Below are positions 62,198-64,000 of a stretch of 64,000 bases of DNA, piece after piece; position 1 is the first letter of the stretch; every line of letters begins with the position of its first letter. The notes under the pieces are model-generated. The model was not told the origin of the DNA, did not search any database, and was given only the letters and a program-made list of their open reading frames with translations. The position numbers and the translations under genes are program-made. This DNA comes from Flavobacterium silvaticum (GTDB lineage: Bacteria > Bacteroidota > Bacteroidia > Flavobacteriales > Flavobacteriaceae): positions 1-64,000 of the forward strand of contig NZ_JAAMPU010000100.1 in the NCBI RefSeq assembly GCF_012911565.1, read 5' to 3'.

Positions 62198-62638
62198 ATG
62201 TCTTTATCTAATTTACGGGTGCTTTTGGCAGATGACGATGAGGATGATCGTCTTTTTTTCTGTGATGCTATTCGCGAAATTGATTCGTCTGTAGACATAA
62301 CCTCTGTTTCCGACGGACAACGGCTGATGGATTTTTTATCAGTTTCTTCGGTTTCACTTCCCGATATTTTGTTCCTTGATATGAACATGCCTTGTGAAAA
62401 TGGCAAAGAATGTCTTAAGGAAATTCGCGAAGCGGCCCATTTAAAAAACTTGGTCGTCATTATTTACTCTACTTCAGGAGACGAGAATCAGGTTGCCGAC
62501 GCATTTGCAATCGGAGCTAACGGATACATCAAAAAGCCAAATGATTTTTCTTCGTTGAAACAGGTCGTGGCAGAAATGCTTCTGATAAATTGGAAATCAT
62601 CCGTAAAAAGCCAGCCAAAAATCATCCGTCTCAATTAA
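62198..62638 (+). CDS. stand-alone receiver-domain response regulator
   Basis: A 146-residue CheY-like receiver with no output domain: acidic pocket LLADDDEDDRLFF, phospho-acceptor D61 (LPDILFLDMNMPCENGK), switch S/T (VIIYSTSG) and K in NGYIKKPNDF (about 113). It resembles the single-domain 'response regulator, rcp1-like' type. Start at ATG 62198; the GTG at 62177 is weaker. The AraC-type gene upstream and the stress genes downstream suggest a local regulatory unit. The cognate kinase is not nearby. Confidence 0.92.
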   Translation: MSLSNLRVLLADDDEDDRLFFCDAIREIDSSVDITSVSDGQRLMDFLSVSSVSLPDILFLDMNMPCENGKECLKEIREAAHLKNLVVIIYSTSGDENQVADAFAIGANGYIKKPNDFSSLKQVVAEMLLINWKSSVKSQPKIIRLN

Positions 62639-62650
62639 ACAAGCAAAAAG

Positions 62651-62711
62651 TCTGTAAGGATTATCAGATATCCTGTAACGGATAGCGATGCAAAGAATCC
62701 CAATTTTGTAA
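62651..62711 (+). promoter_or_regulatory. shared triple-TGTAA promoter, copy A (before lmo0937-like gene)
   Basis: TCTGTAAG (62651-62658), then 16 bases, GTAAC (62675-62679), 19 bases, CCCAATTTTGTAA (62699-62711). The TGTAA words start at 62653, 62674 and 62707 (spacing 21 and 33). Copy B at 63320-63380 has identical spacing. CAATTTTG may be the -7 region. The 16-base gap holds an imperfect palindrome GGATTATCAGATATCC. Confidence 0.65.
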
Positions 62712-62775
62712 AAGAAGCTGGTCGCGAATCCGGCTTCCAGAAACAACACATCAATAACTAAATACAAAATTCATC

Positions 62776-62934
62776 ATGGGAAATCTATTGTACACCATCG
62801 CCGTAATTCTTGTCATTATTTGGGCAATTAGTTTTTTAGGCGGATTTTACACCGGTGGAATAATCCACATTTTACTTGTCATTGCGATTATAGTTGTATT
62901 GCTCAGAATCATTCAGGGCAAAAAACCACTTTAA
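62776..62934 (+). CDS. Lmo0937 family small membrane protein
   Basis: A 52-residue protein with two hydrophobic helices (NLLYTIAVILVIIWAISFL and IIHILLVIAIIVVLLRII) and the tail QGKKPL. It matches, from memory, the Lmo0937 family of small stress-associated membrane proteins. It is too short for most ORF cut-offs. The YtxH gene follows 34 bases later, so they likely form one transcript from promoter copy A. Function unknown; general or envelope stress by family association. Confidence 0.85.
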   Translation: MGNLLYTIAVILVIIWAISFLGGFYTGGIIHILLVIAIIVVLLRIIQGKKPL

Positions 62935-62968
62935 AAAGAAACATTCATTAATTTAATTCATAGAAATC

Positions 62969-63244
62969 ATGAGCAATCAAAAAGCACTTATAGGCCTGTT
63001 TGCAGGAGTTGCGATAGGAGCAGCGTTAGGCGTACTTTTCGCACCGGATAAAGGAAGCGCAACCCGCAAAAAAATCAAAGACAAAGGCAACGATCTCAAA
63101 AACGACGTTACGAGCAAATACGATGATATTGTAAGTGCGGCACAAGACAAACTTGACGCTGTAAAATCTAAATTCAACGATTATACTGGAAAAGCTGAAC
63201 GTGCCGTGCAAAACGGGGCTGATGCTGTAAAACAATCGGTATAA
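62969..63244 (+). CDS. YtxH domain protein
   Basis: A 91-residue protein with the YtxH signature: LIGLFAGVAIGAALGVLFAPDKGSATRKKI (one hydrophobic segment, then LFAPxxGxxTRxxI). A lysine-rich helical tail follows (VTSKYDDIVSAAQDKLDAVKSKFND, TGKAERAVQNGADAVKQS). The family is a general-stress envelope protein of unknown activity. A terminator follows at 63266. It is the second gene of the cassette with the Lmo0937-type gene. Confidence 0.92.
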   Translation: MSNQKALIGLFAGVAIGAALGVLFAPDKGSATRKKIKDKGNDLKNDVTSKYDDIVSAAQDKLDAVKSKFNDYTGKAERAVQNGADAVKQSV

Positions 63245-63265
63245 CCACAAAGCAAAATCGGGAAG

Positions 63266-63292
63266 ACCTGTCAGCAATGTCAGGTTTTTTTA
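63266..63292 (+). terminator. terminator after ytxH
   Basis: Stem ACCTG / CAGGT, ten-base loop, followed by TTTTTT; 22 bases after the stop. Confidence 0.7.
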
Positions 63293-63319
63293 TGCAATAA
63301 AATTGTCCCAGTTTAAAAT

Positions 63320-63380
63320 TCTGTAAGCATTCAAAAGAATGGTGTAACAAATGTGAACGCCAATCGACCCATCTTTGTAA
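63320..63380 (+). promoter_or_regulatory. shared triple-TGTAA promoter, copy B (before candidate sRNA)
   Basis: TCTGTAAG (63320-63327), 16 bases, GTAAC (63344-63348), 19 bases, CCCATCTTTGTAA (63368-63380). TGTAA words at 63322, 63343 and 63376 repeat the 21/33 spacing of copy A exactly. The 16-base gap contains the hairpin CATTC / GAATG. No gene with its own start lies directly downstream. Confidence 0.65.
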
Positions 63381-63384
63381 TGTA

Positions 63385-63500
63385 GATCATCAATATCTCA
63401 AAGGGACTACAATAAATGTTTGTTTGGTTTTTGCTGAAGCGTTGTCACTCAAAACACGTTTCGCAAGTAAAAGCGGCCACTTCCTCAAGGCCGCTTTTTT
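63385..63500 (+). ncRNA. candidate small RNA (stress-cassette co-regulated)
   Basis: The stretch runs from the expected start of promoter copy B to a strong intrinsic terminator (63470-63500), giving about 115 nt. Both open frames through it (from 63416 and 63424) continue past the terminator into repeat DNA, so no small protein is supported. The RNA carries no known family motif that I recognise. The shared promoter with the Lmo0937/YtxH genes suggests co-regulation. It could also be a transcribed remnant. Confidence 0.45.
63470..63500 (+). terminator. strong intrinsic terminator
   Basis: Nine-base perfect stem AAAGCGGCC / GGCCGCTTT, loop ACTTCCTCAA, followed by TTTATTTT. Confidence 0.9.
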
Positions 63501-63515
63501 ATTTTGTAAGTTTTT

Positions 63516-63597
63516 GGTTCGGAAGATCGGGAGTTCGGAAGAGACAGGAAAGACCGAAAAGTCGGGAAAGTCAGAAAAGACTGAAAAGCCTGGGAAA
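63516..63597. repeat. GGAAGTTCGG-type decamer repeat, copy 4
   Basis: GGTTCGGAAGATCGGGAGTT followed by CGGAAGAGAC, GGAAAGACCG, AAAAGTCGGG and further drifted ten-base units. Same family as the array at 33409-33631. It follows the terminator directly. Confidence 0.65.
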
Positions 63598-63715
63598 CAT
63601 CGGGTTAAATAATTTAATTCAGAAGCATGTTCCGGCCGGCCGCTTCAAGTTGTTTTCCACGCTTTTGTTTTTAGTCGGTTTTGCAAGAGCTTCCGTTGGT
63701 CGCTTTGCAAAAGCC

Positions 63716-63765
63716 GCTAAAAACAAAAAGCCCGGTGCAACAAGCTTTGCGCTTGCGTCCGGGCT
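63716..63765 (-). terminator. terminator of the right-edge minus gene
   Basis: On the minus strand: stem AGCCCGG / CCGGGCT around a 23-base region that itself pairs (GCAAGCGCAAAGCTTGTTGC), followed by TTTTTGTTTTT. It starts about 20 bases after the stop of the 63786 gene. Confidence 0.75.
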
Positions 63766-63785
63766 AGGCTTTGATGTATGTTGGA

Positions 63786-64000
63786 CTATTTCGATTTTTC
63801 GCCCACAAAGTAATCGCTCTGAAGTTTGAACAATACGTTGAAAGTAGTCAACGATCCATAAATCCGTGTGATATATTGTTGCAATTCAACCTTTTCAGAA
63901 TTATCCAAGTTGCTCGCATTGATCTTTTGTTCCATCACACGCAACCGGTCACGAACCATTACGATTTTATTGAAGAATGTGTCAATCGGCACATCTTTTC
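63786..64000 (-). CDS. hypothetical helical protein (partial, right edge)
   Basis: The minus-strand frame is open to the window edge, so the N-terminus is outside. The visible 71 residues read [20 protein letters not shown] and continue with [35 protein letters not shown] and end VGEKSK. A GTG at 63990-63992 could start a 68-residue protein, but the frame stays open upstream, so a longer gene is more likely. I do not recognise the family. It has its own terminator. Confidence 0.6.
   Translation of the reverse strand, partial: KDVPIDTFFNKIVMVRDRLRVMEQKINASNLDNSEKVELQQYITRIYGSLTTFNVLFKLQSDYFVGEKSK

Noticed and set aside
63416..63829. 137-codon plus-strand open frame
   Set aside because: It runs through an intrinsic terminator and then through the decamer repeat, and overlaps the minus-strand right-edge gene; no coding signal.

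Overview
The window looks like a chromosomal segment of a Flavobacterium-type member of the Bacteroidota, with moderate to low GC. The evidence is the gene content: a T9SS-sorted endonuclease, GLPGLI and TonB-dependent-receptor-like proteins, DUF6048/DUF6452 beside rlmD, DUF4293 beside rho, a LETM1-related protein, and a SusB-type GH97 enzyme. Several promoters fit the Bacteroidota pattern TTG-N17-19-TAnnTTTG, and ribosome binding sites lack obvious Shine-Dalgarno sequences. I see no rRNA, tRNA, CRISPR array, insertion sequence or prophage. This is mostly core chromosome with short accessory stretches.

Layout. 1-3813: the N-terminal 1271 residues of a giant secreted lamin-tail/fibronectin-like/metal-motif protein, cut by the window edge. 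4043-6700: rlmD with two conserved envelope genes. 7415-9257: OsmC and ornithine aminotransferase. 9303-11709: small membrane proteins, an Smr-domain protein and a lipoprotein. 11860-18722: SusB-like GH97, cysteine desulfurase, GNAT, exonuclease VII (xseA/xseB) and a GH13 lipoprotein. 18808-21462: a PadR operon behind a strong palindromic operator candidate. 21504-25132: a secreted Cys-containing peptide, a GLPGLI protein and a TonB-dependent-receptor-like barrel. 25326-33389: aldo/keto reductase, a NUMOD4/HNH-like protein, lpdA, an ABC exporter, a lipoprotein and truA. 33678-36846: a phosphodiesterase and a two-component system with a 91-residue protein between regulator and kinase. 36980-46263: DUF4293, rho, endonuclease I, an RsmB/NOP methyltransferase, kup and secreted proteins. 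46264-48865: an ECF sigma / putative anti-sigma / Spy-like cassette and an SRPBCC-GyrI protein. 49195-52592: MazG-like, ilvE and the overlapping trio DUF4920 / c-type haem lipoprotein / mnmD. 52769-54910: a tandem pair of paralogous small proteins, then divergent oxyR and dps. 55001-57658: a SulP transporter and carbonic anhydrase operon. 57688-61515: LETM1-related protein, Cu/Zn SOD, an FAD oxidoreductase and DUF421. 61610-63500: an AraC-type regulator, a receiver protein, an Lmo0937/YtxH stress cassette and a candidate small RNA.

The most novel signal is at 62651-63380. Two intergenic promoters, one before the Lmo0937-family gene and one before a roughly 115-nt segment ending in an intrinsic terminator, share three TGTAA words with identical spacing (21 and 33 bp). 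This suggests a common regulator, possibly the AraC-type protein or the receiver protein encoded just upstream, and a co-regulated small RNA. Other items to follow up are the PadR-type operator (18808-18845), the peptide/GLPGLI/barrel cassette, the tandem small paralogues, and several dispersed repeat families: a GGAAGTTCGG-like decamer, an AT-rich leader element, and a two-hairpin element.
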